This document shows, piece after piece, positions 8,331 through 16,776 of a DNA stretch of 64,000 bases. The notes beneath the pieces were generated by a model. The model was given only the letters and a program-made list of their open reading frames with translations. It did no database searches and was not told the origin of the DNA. Position 1 is the first letter of the stretch. Every line of letters starts with the position of its first letter. The position numbers were made by a program, and so were the translations under genes. This DNA comes from Bradyrhizobium sp. CB3481 (GTDB lineage: Bacteria; Pseudomonadota; Alphaproteobacteria; Rhizobiales; Xanthobacteraceae), in NCBI RefSeq assembly GCF_029714305.1, contig NZ_CP121647.1:4360501-4424500 (forward strand). Direction: 5' to 3'.

Positions 8331-8695
8331 CTCGGGAAGCGCTGGCCGGACAGCCGCTATCTCGTGCTCAGCCTCTCCTTTGATATTCAGGGCCAGGACA
8401 AGTCAACGCCTTGGGTTGAGGACTGGCGCTGCATATACGACATGAAAACCGGCGAATTTACCGTCCCGCCCGATTTCGCCGACCATAATGCGAAGGCCCT
8501 CAAACGGCGCGATGAGGTCGGCCGGTAAAGCGAGCAAATCAGGGCCGTTCCGGCCTCAAGCAGACCTGCCGAAATGGCCCTAAAACACTGGCATCGACGG
8601 GCAAAATCAGTATGTTGCAGCCCGAAACTGCCTCGACGGCCGAAGGACGCTTATGTCCCGATTTGGCCGCAGGCCCGAAATTCAGGAAAACAGCT

Positions 8696-9262
8696 TTGAA
8701 AGTCATCGCCAGTTCTATTCGCAAGGGCAACGTCATCGAGCAGGACGGCAGGCTCTATGTCGTCCTGTCAGCCGAAAACATCCATCCCGGCAAGGGAACC
8801 CCGGTCAGCCAGATCGAAATGCGCCGCATCGGCGACGGCGTGAAGGTGTCGGAGCGCTACAAGACCACCGACCAGGTCGAGAAGGCGACCGTCGAGGACC
8901 GCAACTTCAACTATCTCTACGAGGATGGCGATGGCTTCCACTTCATGAATGCCGAGACCTACGACCAGGTCCAGGTGTCCAAGGAGATCGTCGGCTCGGC
9001 CGCGCCCTATTTGCAGGAAAACATGACGGTAAAGCTGTCGATGCACGACCTGAACCCGGTCGCGATCCAGCTGCCGCAGCGCGCAACGCTGGAAGTTGTG
9101 GAGACCGAGCCGGTCACCAAGGGCCAGACCGCGTCTTCCTCCTACAAGCCTGCTATCCTCTCCAACGGTGTTCGCACCTCGGTGCCGCCGCATATTGGCA
9201 CCGGAACACGTATCGTGGTCATGACTGAGGATGGCTCCTACGTCGAGCGCGCGAAGGATTAA
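8696..9262 (+). CDS. efp: Translation elongation factor P
   Basis: EF-P binds ribosomes stalled on polyproline stretches and helps form the peptide bond. The TTG start at 8696, preceded by AGGAAAA, gives the standard 188-residue protein; a longer frame from 8612 adds 28 non-homologous residues. The KOW-like domain carries the loop HPGKGTP with Lys33 at its tip, the residue modified by EpmA and EpmB, both encoded 1.1 kb away on the other strand. Two OB-fold domains follow, with the family segments [11 protein letters not shown] and [14 protein letters not shown]. The protein ends GSYVERAKD, as in other rhizobial EF-P proteins. Confidence 0.96.
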   Translation: MKVIASSIRKGNVIEQDGRLYVVLSAENIHPGKGTPVSQIEMRRIGDGVKVSERYKTTDQVEKATVEDRNFNYLYEDGDGFHFMNAETYDQVQVSKEIVGSAAPYLQENMTVKLSMHDLNPVAIQLPQRATLEVVETEPVTKGQTASSSYKPAILSNGVRTSVPPHIGTGTRIVVMTEDGSYVERAKD

Positions 9263-9303
9263 GACCGCGCTTTGGAATACGGGGCACGCCGGGGGGCGGT
9301 GCA

Positions 9304-10890
9304 TTGGAAATCAGGGCTGTCAGCTTGCTCTTGCGGTGGCTGGCAGCCTTTTGTTTGCTCCTCGCCGGGATCTCAGGCGTTTCCGCCAACGAATTCAGGA
9401 CCCCGTCGATCACGGCCGTTCGCGTCGAGTGGCGCGCTGCCCTCGATCAACTGCGCAGCGAGATCAGTTCCCAGCCCGCTATCGCCTCGCGCTTCAGCTT
9501 CGCGGGCCGGCAACGGATGGCGGCAAGCGATCCCCGCGCCACACCCGCGCTGGTGCAATTGAACGCGATCAATGCGTCGATCTTCGCCGGCATCGGACGC
9601 AGCCCGGTTCCGGTGCTGCTGCCGTTCGATACCGCTGCTTATCTCGAGGCTCAGGCTGGCGGCACGCCCGCTCCCGCGCTGGCGCGTCATCAGGCTGATT
9701 TTCGGCCCGCTGACTTCTTTCACGCCGGCCCATCCGGCTATGACGCCGTGTTCACCCTTGATCCCGGCGCGGGCGCCGGTCTGCCGTCCCGAATCTTCGC
9801 CCGCCCGGTCGAGGTGCAGATCACCGGTTCGCTCCTCACTTACGATCTGGCCGATCCGCTCGGCGGCAGGGGTGTGCCGGTCAAGGCGCTGGCGGCGCAA
9901 TTCCCGGATATCCGCCGCTTCATTCGCGAAGGCTATGTGCGCTACGCCTTCACCCGCTTCGGCGTGCCCTATGTCGTGTCGATCCAGTGCCTGGACTCGG
10001 CGCCGCGGGCGCGGCGGCTGGCCTGCCGCGAGGCCTACGCGATTGCCGAGCGTTTCCTGAAGGCGCTACGCATCGCCGGCGGCCAGCCGGCCCGTCCGCG
10101 GTTTGACATGGCATCCGAGGTTGCGGAACGGCCGGCGGCCCGGTCACCCGACTTCAGCTATCGCCCAAGCGGCGACATCATTGCCAACAGCAGCGCCCGC
10201 AACCGCGGCGGCCGCACCGATCTCATCGCCTATTCGCAGATCCGCTTTCCGCTGGCGAAGGCGCCGGTCCGCGTCAGCTCGCAGCAGTTCGGCAAGCGCG
10301 GCCAGCAAGGCGTTTATCCTTGGCGCGACAATTTTTGCGAAGCCCGCAGCTTTCAGGTCGGGCAATGCGCCGCCGGCTTCGGGCATCAGGGCCAGGACAT
10401 CCGTCCCGCACCCTGCCCGCCGCACGGCGACAGCGAGAGCGCCTGTCATCCGAGAAAGCAGGCTGTCGTGGCCGTGCGCGATGGCATGCTGATCCGCTCA
10501 CCGAGGCAGCAGGCGCTAACGCTGCAGATCAACACCGGCACCGAACATATCCGTTTCCGCTACATGCACATGAATCCCTCCGCCATGGACGCGGACGGTA
10601 TTCTCAATGGCCGCGGGGTCGCCGAGGGCGAAAAGATCGGCGTGGTCTCCAACTATCTCGATTTCCCCAACGGCACCTCATACCACCTTCACTTCGACGT
10701 GCAGGTGTTCACGCGCGATGGCTGGATCTGGGTCAATCCCTACACCACGCTGATCGCCTCCTATGAGCGGCTGATCCGCGCCCGCGGCCGCGAGATCGGC
10801 ACCGATCCGCCCGTGGCCGCCGTAGCGCATGTGCTGCCGGAGGATGTGCTGCGTCACAGCGCGCGGCAAGGCGAAGGCCGCGAGAACTAG
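9304..10890 (+). CDS. Exported M23-family (LytM-like) peptidoglycan endopeptidase
   Basis: A 528-residue protein with an N-terminal signal peptide (LLLRWLAAFCLLLAGISGVSA). The C-terminal third, about residues 345-490, has the zinc-site pattern of M23 metallopeptidases: GHQGQDIRP (His and Asp ligands, about residue 360) and YHLHFDVQ (the HxH motif, about residue 461). Such enzymes cut peptide cross-links in peptidoglycan or act as degenerate activators; since the metal ligands look intact, activity is likely. The first 300 residues are a family-specific region I cannot assign. The start is TTG 9304, 41 bases after efp, so it may be co-transcribed with efp. Six or more cysteines in the catalytic half suggest disulfides, consistent with the periplasm. 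Confidence 0.82.
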   Translation: MEIRAVSLLLRWLAAFCLLLAGISGVSANEFRTPSITAVRVEWRAALDQLRSEISSQPAIASRFSFAGRQRMAASDPRATPALVQLNAINASIFAGIGRSPVPVLLPFDTAAYLEAQAGGTPAPALARHQADFRPADFFHAGPSGYDAVFTLDPGAGAGLPSRIFARPVEVQITGSLLTYDLADPLGGRGVPVKALAAQFPDIRRFIREGYVRYAFTRFGVPYVVSIQCLDSAPRARRLACREAYAIAERFLKALRIAGGQPARPRFDMASEVAERPAARSPDFSYRPSGDIIANSSARNRGGRTDLIAYSQIRFPLAKAPVRVSSQQFGKRGQQGVYPWRDNFCEARSFQVGQCAAGFGHQGQDIRPAPCPPHGDSESACHPRKQAVVAVRDGMLIRSPRQQALTLQINTGTEHIRFRYMHMNPSAMDADGILNGRGVAEGEKIGVVSNYLDFPNGTSYHLHFDVQVFTRDGWIWVNPYTTLIASYERLIRARGREIGTDPPVAAVAHVLPEDVLRHSARQGEGREN

Positions 10891-10952
10891 TCATGAGGCA
10901 TGAAGGCCGGACGACGCTGCGCCTACCAACGCGGCGCTAGGCGGCCGATTGT

Positions 10953-11699
10953 TCAAGGCCTCGCGATGAGCAATGGCTGCACGTTTGCGCCGCCTGCCAT
11001 CAGGGGATTCGACGGCTCGAAGCGCTCGCGCAGTTCTCGTTTCCGGACGAGTGCCCGCGCAACAACAAAGGCTTCCTTCAAGCTTCTAGCTCGCCGGAGC
11101 GCAACGTTGAAAAAGGCATCGCCGAAATAGGTCCACTTGGCCTTGTCCTCGCAGCCGAACGATGGATGGTCGGCATCTGCCGCCGTGATGACCAGGACAT
11201 CGGGGTTGGCGAGACGAGGGATAAAGACGCCGGAATAGCAGGCCGAAATGACTACGACCTTGTGTCGCACGCTCGTCCGCGCCAACATGTCGGCGAGATT
11301 GGAGGGCGTGAGCGTTTGCGTTAATCGTCCCGCTTTGACTGCAAGACCGTCGCGGGAGCCATGCGAGGTCAGTATCAAGAACAGAATGTCGTTCTCGGCG
11401 TCCATCCCATTGGCTGCCACTTGCAACGACATGGCCAGGGCCTCGATCGTTGCGCGTCCGCCTTTCTTCGAATTGTATTGCACGTTGACTGGGCCGCTCC
11501 CGAAACGATCCGCAACGACCTGTGCTGCGCCGGTCGCCTCGCGTCTAAACACCCCTTGATCGCCGAAAAGGCCAAAGGACACCACGCTCACCTTGGGCGC
11601 GTCCTCGACCGCGTGCGTCGGCGAAGCCGACAGCACGGCCGTCAAAACCAGCGCGATGAGCGGTGCGCCGAGCCGGCCGATCCAGGACTTGGGCGTCAT
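10953..11699 (-). CDS. Exported legumain-like peptidase, family C13
   Basis: A 248-residue protein with a signal peptide (RLGAPLIALVLTAVLSASPTHA). The body matches bacterial peptidase C13 (clan CD, the caspase/legumain fold): a His in ILTSHGS at about residue 111, a Cys in VVISACYSG at about residue 154, and the downstream motif VITAADADHPSFGCEDKAKWTYFG typical of this group. Both members of the catalytic dyad are present, so a periplasmic asparaginyl-type cysteine protease is expected; GPI-transamidase subunits belong to the same family. The start at ATG 11699 is favoured over an upstream in-frame start that would add 13 charged residues before the signal peptide. The target is unknown. Confidence 0.82.
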   Translation of the reverse strand: MTPKSWIGRLGAPLIALVLTAVLSASPTHAVEDAPKVSVVSFGLFGDQGVFRREATGAAQVVADRFGSGPVNVQYNSKKGGRATIEALAMSLQVAANGMDAENDILFLILTSHGSRDGLAVKAGRLTQTLTPSNLADMLARTSVRHKVVVISACYSGVFIPRLANPDVLVITAADADHPSFGCEDKAKWTYFGDAFFNVALRRARSLKEAFVVARALVRKRELRERFEPSNPLMAGGANVQPLLIARP

Positions 11700-11850
11700 T
11701 GCAAACCTTGTCTCGTCGTCGCCGTCATTGCGGCCCAATCCGCGACACCGTCAGTGTCTTCCCCAGCGGCGGACGTCAACGAATCATGCGCAGAAGGGAA
11801 CTGGCGGCTAGCTAGCGGTTTGGTCCTAGCTGAGTCCACGCCCCCGATTT

Positions 11851-12330
11851 CTACGAGGCTGCCGCGCCCACCGCTGTTTTTCGCGCGGGCGGTGTCCAGC
11901 GGAAGGCAGCACCGAACCTGTTCCAGACATTGATCGACGCCACGGCCGACGTGAGGTAGGCGAGCTCCTTCTCGGAAAATTCCGCGCTCGCTTCCGCATA
12001 GACCTCGTCGCTAACGCCCGCGCTGAGCAGCGTCAGTGCTTCCGTCCACGCCAGCGCCGCCCGCTCTCGCGCAGTGAACTGCAGCGCCTCGCGCCAGACC
12101 ACCACGAGATTGAGCTTATCAGCTGATACCCCGAGCTTCTCGCCCTCCAGGATGTGATACTGAACACAGAACGCGCAGCCGTTGATCTGCGAGGCACGCA
12201 GCTTGATCAGCTCGAGCAGTTGCTTGTCCATGCCCACCTTGCCCGCGACCTGGCTGAGCGCCAGCACGGCCTCGTAGGCGTCCGGCGTCAGCGACATAAA
12301 GTCTCGATATTCCTTGCGGGCGTGCGACAT
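11851..12330 (-). CDS. Carboxymuconolactone decarboxylase/AhpD-fold protein
   Basis: A 159-residue protein of the alkylhydroperoxidase AhpD-like fold. The motif INGCAFCVQYH (about residues 50-60) provides the CxxC redox pair and the downstream His that relay protons in AhpD-type peroxidases; such proteins reduce peroxides with thiol partners. The ATG at 12330 has GAGGAAAC directly upstream. The frame extends further upstream but without homology. It is a single-gene unit between a C13 protease and an oppositely oriented lytic transglycosylase. The precise substrate cannot be told from the sequence. Confidence 0.87.
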   Translation of the reverse strand: MSHARKEYRDFMSLTPDAYEAVLALSQVAGKVGMDKQLLELIKLRASQINGCAFCVQYHILEGEKLGVSADKLNLVVVWREALQFTARERAALAWTEALTLLSAGVSDEVYAEASAEFSEKELAYLTSAVASINVWNRFGAAFRWTPPARKTAVGAAAS

Positions 12331-12484
12331 GTTTCCTCGCCTTCGTTGTCGTTGCTCCGGATCATTATAAGAGGCGATCACACCCCGTCCATGGCCGGGA
12401 GCGGCGGCAAAACCGCGGCAAAATGCCGGTTCCCGCGACGTCAAGGCTTTTGGCTCGGGGCCGCCGCGCCGCTAGACTGCCGGC

Positions 12485-13726
12485 ATGAAACAGCCTGATT
12501 CCAAGCCTGCTTCCAGGACAGCCCCCACCCGCCGCGCCGTGTTGCAAGCCGGTCTCGCCGCAGGCGCAATGTTCGCCGCGCCATCCGCGTTTGCCGCCCC
12601 GCCCGGCTTCGATGAGTGGCGCAACAATTTCCGCCCGCGTGCGCTGGCAAAAGGTATTTCGGACGCGACCTGGACACGGGTGATGGGCCGCATCGAGCCC
12701 GACATGACCGTGTTCCGGCAGATGCAGAAGCAGCCGGAATTCCACGAGCAGATCTGGCAATACATCAACCGCCGCGTCTCGGACTGGCGCATCATCAACG
12801 GCCGCGAGGCGCTGAAAAAGCACGAGGCGCTATTCGCCCGGATCGAGCAGGACTTTGGCGTCGAGCGCGGCACGTTGCTGGCGCTGTGGGGCGTTGAATC
12901 GGCCTATGGCGATCCCCTGGTGCAGCAGAACCATATGCGCCCGGTTTTTCCGGCTCTCGCCGCGCTCGCCTGGAACGAGCCGCGCCGCCGCGCCTATTGG
13001 GAAACCGAGCTGATCAACGCGCTCAAAATCGTCGACCGTGGCTGGGGCACGCCGGAGGAAATGCGGGGATCCTGGGCCGGCGCGATGGGCCACACGCAAT
13101 GGATGCCGGAAGTCTGGCTCAATGTTGGCATGGACTATGACAAGGACGGCCGCGTCTCGCCGTTCGGCAAGCCGGACGATGCGCTCGGGTCCAGCGCGCG
13201 CTTCCTGCTCAACCGCGGCAAGTATCACCGCGGCGAACATTGGGGCTATGAGGTCCGCACATCCGGCGGCGCTGCGAGCGGCAGCCGGACCTACGCCGCT
13301 TGGGCCAGCGCCGGCGTCACGCGCGCCGACGGCAAGCCGTTCCCGCAACCGAATGCGTCCGCGCAGATGTGGGTGCCGGTCGCCGGCGGCCCGTCGTTCC
13401 TGCTCGGCCCCAATTTCTATTCGGTCAAAAGCTATAACCCCTCGATGAACTATGCGCTCGCGATCTGCCATCTCGGCGACCGCATTTTGGGCGCACCGCC
13501 CTTCATCCAGCCCTTCCCCGGTTCAGAGCGCGCGCTGACGCTCGCCGAAGTGCAGGAAATGCAGACCCGGCTGACCAAGGCCGGCTTCGACACCGGCGGC
13601 ACCGATGGCCGCGTCGGCAACGACACGATGAAGGCGGTCAGGGATTATCAGAGCAAGATGGGGCTGTTGCCCGCTGACGGATATGGCGGGCTGAAGGTGC
13701 TGGCACGCTTGAGGCAGGGCGGGTAG
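12485..13726 (+). CDS. Lytic murein transglycosylase, MltB-like, with peptidoglycan-binding domain
   Basis: A 413-residue periplasmic enzyme that cleaves glycan strands to 1,6-anhydromuropeptides. The N-terminus has a twin-arginine-like signal (RRAVLQAGLAAGAMFAAPSAFA). Residues about 40-320 form the SLT_2/MltB catalytic domain with the catalytic Glu in WGVESAYGD and the family motif GAMGHTQWMP. Residues about 345-410 form a PG_binding_1 domain (EVQEMQTRLTKAGFDTGG, then VGNDTMKAVRDYQ). There is no lipobox, so it is probably soluble rather than membrane anchored. It stands alone, followed by a palindromic repeat and a convergent SDR gene. Confidence 0.93.
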   Translation: MKQPDSKPASRTAPTRRAVLQAGLAAGAMFAAPSAFAAPPGFDEWRNNFRPRALAKGISDATWTRVMGRIEPDMTVFRQMQKQPEFHEQIWQYINRRVSDWRIINGREALKKHEALFARIEQDFGVERGTLLALWGVESAYGDPLVQQNHMRPVFPALAALAWNEPRRRAYWETELINALKIVDRGWGTPEEMRGSWAGAMGHTQWMPEVWLNVGMDYDKDGRVSPFGKPDDALGSSARFLLNRGKYHRGEHWGYEVRTSGGAASGSRTYAAWASAGVTRADGKPFPQPNASAQMWVPVAGGPSFLLGPNFYSVKSYNPSMNYALAICHLGDRILGAPPFIQPFPGSERALTLAEVQEMQTRLTKAGFDTGGTDGRVGNDTMKAVRDYQSKMGLLPADGYGGLKVLARLRQGG

Positions 13727-13733
13727 TCCACCA

Positions 13734-13819
13734 CCGTCATTGCGAGGAGCGTAGCGACGAAGCAATCCATCTATCCCCAAGCCGAGATATGGATTGCTTC
13801 ACTTCGCTCGCAATGACGG
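13734..13819. repeat. Palindromic intergenic repeat, type C
   Basis: The two ends are perfect inverted copies (CCGTCATTGCGAG at 13734-13746 and CTCGCAATGACGG at 13807-13819), with a second nested pair (GAAGCAATCCAT at 13759-13770 and ATGGATTGCTTC at 13789-13800). It lies between two convergent genes and could fold into a long hairpin that also works as a bidirectional transcription end. It resembles the REP-like elements dispersed in Bradyrhizobium genomes; copy number cannot be judged here. Confidence 0.8.
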
Positions 13820-13827
13820 CTGAGACG

Positions 13828-14634
13828 CTATCTCCGCGCCACCGCGCCCGCAAACATCCCGCCATCGATCACGAGCTCCGTCCCTGTCACGTAGCGCGAG
13901 GCATCGGACGCCAGATAGAGCACGCCTTGGGCGATCTCCTCGGCGTGACCGGCGCGGCCGAGCGGCGTTCCCAGTCTGGCGCGCTCCCCGGGATCGATCG
14001 GCGCGTTCTGTCCGCTGCCCGTGGCCCCCGCCGGGATCTTGCCCCAGATCGGCGTGTCGATGATGCCGGGATGCACCGAATTGACCCGGATGCCATCACC
14101 GAACGTGGCGCATTCCATTGCAATCGCCTTCGCGAACAACCGGACACCTCCCTTGGTCGCGGAGTATCCGGAAAGCCCAGCCGCGCCGCGCAGGCCGGCC
14201 AGTGACGACATCATGATGACGGAGCCGCCGCCGGTCTTGCGCATCGGCGGCAGGCAATGCTTCACCGACAGGAACACACCGTCGAGGTTGATCGCGGTCT
14301 GCCGCCGCCAGTCGGCGAGCGACATCTCGGTGATCGTCGGCACCGAAATGCCGATGCCGGCGTTCGAGACGAGCACGTCGAGCCGGCCATAGCGCTTCAT
14401 GACCTCGGCCACGACCTCGATCCAGCGTTCCTCGCTGGTGACATCGTGATGCCAGAAGCTCGCTTCGCCGCCCGCATTCTTGATGCGCGCGACAACCTCC
14501 GGGCCTCTGAGGTCATCGACGTCGGTCACGGCCACCGATGCGCCCTCGCGTGCCAGCAATTCGCAGACTGCCTCGCCGATGCCGGACGCGCCGCCCGTCA
14601 CCAGCGCGACCTTGCCCTGAACCTGCCCCGTCAT
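13828..14634 (-). CDS. Short-chain dehydrogenase/reductase
   Basis: A classical 268-residue SDR. The cofactor motif TGGASGIG is at residues 14-21, the NAG structural motif is in VSNAGIG, and the catalytic Ser and Tyr-Lys are in MMSSLAG and GYSATKGG. The C-terminus VTGTELVIDGGMF is typical of the family. The Asp at the end of the second strand (VTDVDD) suggests a preference for NAD(H). The start at ATG 14634 has GGGAGTGG just upstream; the frame is open far beyond it, antisense to recJ, but that stretch has no homology. The substrate is unknown. It is 44 bases downstream of recJ and probably read from the same transcript. Confidence 0.9.
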   Translation of the reverse strand: MTGQVQGKVALVTGGASGIGEAVCELLAREGASVAVTDVDDLRGPEVVARIKNAGGEASFWHHDVTSEERWIEVVAEVMKRYGRLDVLVSNAGIGISVPTITEMSLADWRRQTAINLDGVFLSVKHCLPPMRKTGGGSVIMMSSLAGLRGAAGLSGYSATKGGVRLFAKAIAMECATFGDGIRVNSVHPGIIDTPIWGKIPAGATGSGQNAPIDPGERARLGTPLGRAGHAEEIAQGVLYLASDASRYVTGTELVIDGGMFAGAVARR

Positions 14635-14678
14635 TTCCACTCCCGTTTTTGTGTTTGTTGATTGAGACGTCTCTTGAT

Positions 14679-16517
14679 CTAGCGGATCACGGCCGGCCCG
14701 GGATCCGGCACCGCGACGTCGACTACGCGCAGCTGCACGCGTTCCGCGCCCTGGAAACGATCGACGGCGAGCGATCCGGCGACATGCAGGGGCTGGCCAC
14801 GATTCTGCGTCAGCGCATGGCCGAGCTTCTGCCCGATCGCACGGAACGCGATGCCGTTGACGATGGCGCCGTCGCCGGCCTTGAAGCGCACGCGCAGATG
14901 CGCCTGCCCCACTTCGTCGGCATAGACGAGCTGATGCGCCGGCAGCGCGATCACCGGCTCCGGATTGGCCGACCCGAACGGCCCGGCACGGTTCAGCATG
15001 TTGGCGAATTCCACGGTCACGCTGCGCGCGCTGACGGCGCCGTCGATGAACAGCTCGTTCTCGTGCCGGGAATTGGCAACGTCTTCGGCCAGCACGCTCT
15101 CCATGAAGGCACGGAATTCGGCGAGCTTCTCCTTCCGCAGCGTGATGCCGGCCGCCATGGCATGGCCGCCGCCCTTCATGAGGATGCGCTCCTTGACCGC
15201 CTCGCGCACGGCCTTGCCGAGATCGACGCCGGAGATCGAGCGGCCCGAACCGGTGCCGATGCCGCCCGGCTCCAGCGCAATGGCGAAGGCAGGCCGCGCG
15301 AATTTCTCCTTCAGCCGCGAGGCGACGAGGCCAACGATGCCGGGATGCCAGCCTTCGGCGGCCGTCACGATGACAGCGCCCTTGTCTTCCAATCCAAGCG
15401 AAGCCAGCGCCTCGGCCTCCGCCTGCGCTTCGGCCGCCTGCTCGATGATGCGTCGCTCGCTGTTGAGCCGGTCGAGTTCGGCTGCGATCCGCGCCGCTTC
15501 CGACACGTCGCCTTCCAGCAGCAGCCGCACGCCGAGATCGGCCCGCCCGATCCGGCCGCCGGCATTGATGCGCGGCCCCAGCATGAAGCCGAGATGCCAG
15601 GCTTCCGGCGGCCCGTTGAGCCGCGCCACGTCCATCAGTGCGGTGTGTCCGACATGGTCGCGGCGGCGCATCGCGATCAGGCCTTTGGCGACGAAGGCGC
15701 GGTTCAGCCCGGTCAGCGGCGCGACGTCGGCCACGGTTCCGAGGGCCACATGGTGCAGCATTCCGAGCAGATCCGGCTCCGGCCGCTCCGCGTTCCAGAA
15801 GCCGCGCCCGCGCAGTTCCCGGTTCACCGCGACCAGCGTGATCAGGACGAGGCCGACGGCGGCGAGATGGCCGAGGCCGGAGAGATCGTCGGGACGGTTC
15901 GGATTCACCAGCGCGTCGACCTCCGGCAGCGCCTCCCCGCACTGGTGATGGTCGATGACGACGACCGCCATGCCGAGCTTGCGGGCCTCCGCCAGCGGCT
16001 CAAGGCTGGTGGTGCCGCAATCGACGGTTACCAGTAACGTCGCGCCTCTGCCGGCGAGTGCCCGCACCGCCTCGGTGTTGGGACCGTAGCCCTCAAAGAT
16101 GCGGTCAGGGATGTGAATCAGCGGATCGAGCCCGCAATGGCGCAAATGCCAGGCGAGCAGCGCCGCCGAGGTCGCGCCGTCGACATCGTAATCACCGAAG
16201 ATGGCGACCTTCTCGCCGCGCTGGGCGGCATCCGCGATCCGCCCCGCCGCTGTCTCCATCTGCGTCACGGTGTGGGGATCGGGCATCAGCTTGCGGATGG
16301 TCGGATCGAGGTAGTCCTCGACCTCGTCGATTCCGACGTCGCGGCCCGCCAGCACCCGCGCCAGCATCTCCGGCAACTGGTAACGCTGGGTGATCGCCAG
16401 TGCCCGCGCCGCTCCCCGCGCGTCGAGCCGGTCGCGCCACAACTTGCCGGTTGCCGAACGCTGCACGCCCAGAAAGGCCGGCGGCAGTTCAACGGGCAAA
16501 GCGGATGCGGGCGTCAT
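14679..16517 (-). CDS. recJ: Single-stranded-DNA-specific exonuclease RecJ
   Basis: A 612-residue 5'-to-3' ssDNA exonuclease of the DHH phosphoesterase family, used in recombination and mismatch repair. DHH-domain motifs are present: FGDYDVDG (about residues 108-114), TVDCGTTS, and the namesake DHH (residues 189-191). The DHHA1 domain has GSGRSISGVDLG and GGGHAMAAGIT (about residues 450-470), and a C-terminal OB-like domain follows. The start at ATG 16517, preceded by AAGG, fits the family; an in-frame start eight codons earlier is less likely. It is divergent from a chemotaxis-type gene across about 260 bases. Confidence 0.96.
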   Translation of the reverse strand: MTPASALPVELPPAFLGVQRSATGKLWRDRLDARGAARALAITQRYQLPEMLARVLAGRDVGIDEVEDYLDPTIRKLMPDPHTVTQMETAAGRIADAAQRGEKVAIFGDYDVDGATSAALLAWHLRHCGLDPLIHIPDRIFEGYGPNTEAVRALAGRGATLLVTVDCGTTSLEPLAEARKLGMAVVVIDHHQCGEALPEVDALVNPNRPDDLSGLGHLAAVGLVLITLVAVNRELRGRGFWNAERPEPDLLGMLHHVALGTVADVAPLTGLNRAFVAKGLIAMRRRDHVGHTALMDVARLNGPPEAWHLGFMLGPRINAGGRIGRADLGVRLLLEGDVSEAARIAAELDRLNSERRIIEQAAEAQAEAEALASLGLEDKGAVIVTAAEGWHPGIVGLVASRLKEKFARPAFAIALEPGGIGTGSGRSISGVDLGKAVREAVKERILMKGGGHAMAAGITLRKEKLAEFRAFMESVLAEDVANSRHENELFIDGAVSARSVTVEFANMLNRAGPFGSANPEPVIALPAHQLVYADEVGQAHLRVRFKAGDGAIVNGIAFRAIGQKLGHALTQNRGQPLHVAGSLAVDRFQGAERVQLRVVDVAVPDPGPAVIR

Positions 16518-16776
16518 GATACCTTCGAGACATAGGGGCAAAGTGCGCGCTCAGCAAACGCAATCACCGGGAACGACGGCCAGCCGGAATCCTGCCGTCA
16601 AAAACAACTTGCACAAAGAACGTGCAACGCGATCGGGTAAAACTACCCTGAGGCCGCCGGAACATAAACCAATCGTTAGCCATGATCCCCGACAAAGAAA
16701 CAGGCACGTTCGCCTTGAGTCCCTGCCGATCCGCCAGAAGACCGGCAACCGCACAAAGACTGAGGAATTCCCGCCA

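Noticed and set aside
13828..15942. A 704-codon leftward open frame joining the SDR gene to sequence antisense in frame to recJ
   Set aside because: Only the last 268 codons have SDR homology; the upstream part is an arginine-rich shadow of recJ.
14538..16037. Rightward open frame of 499 codons opposite recJ
   Set aside because: Antisense shadow; no motif and biased composition.
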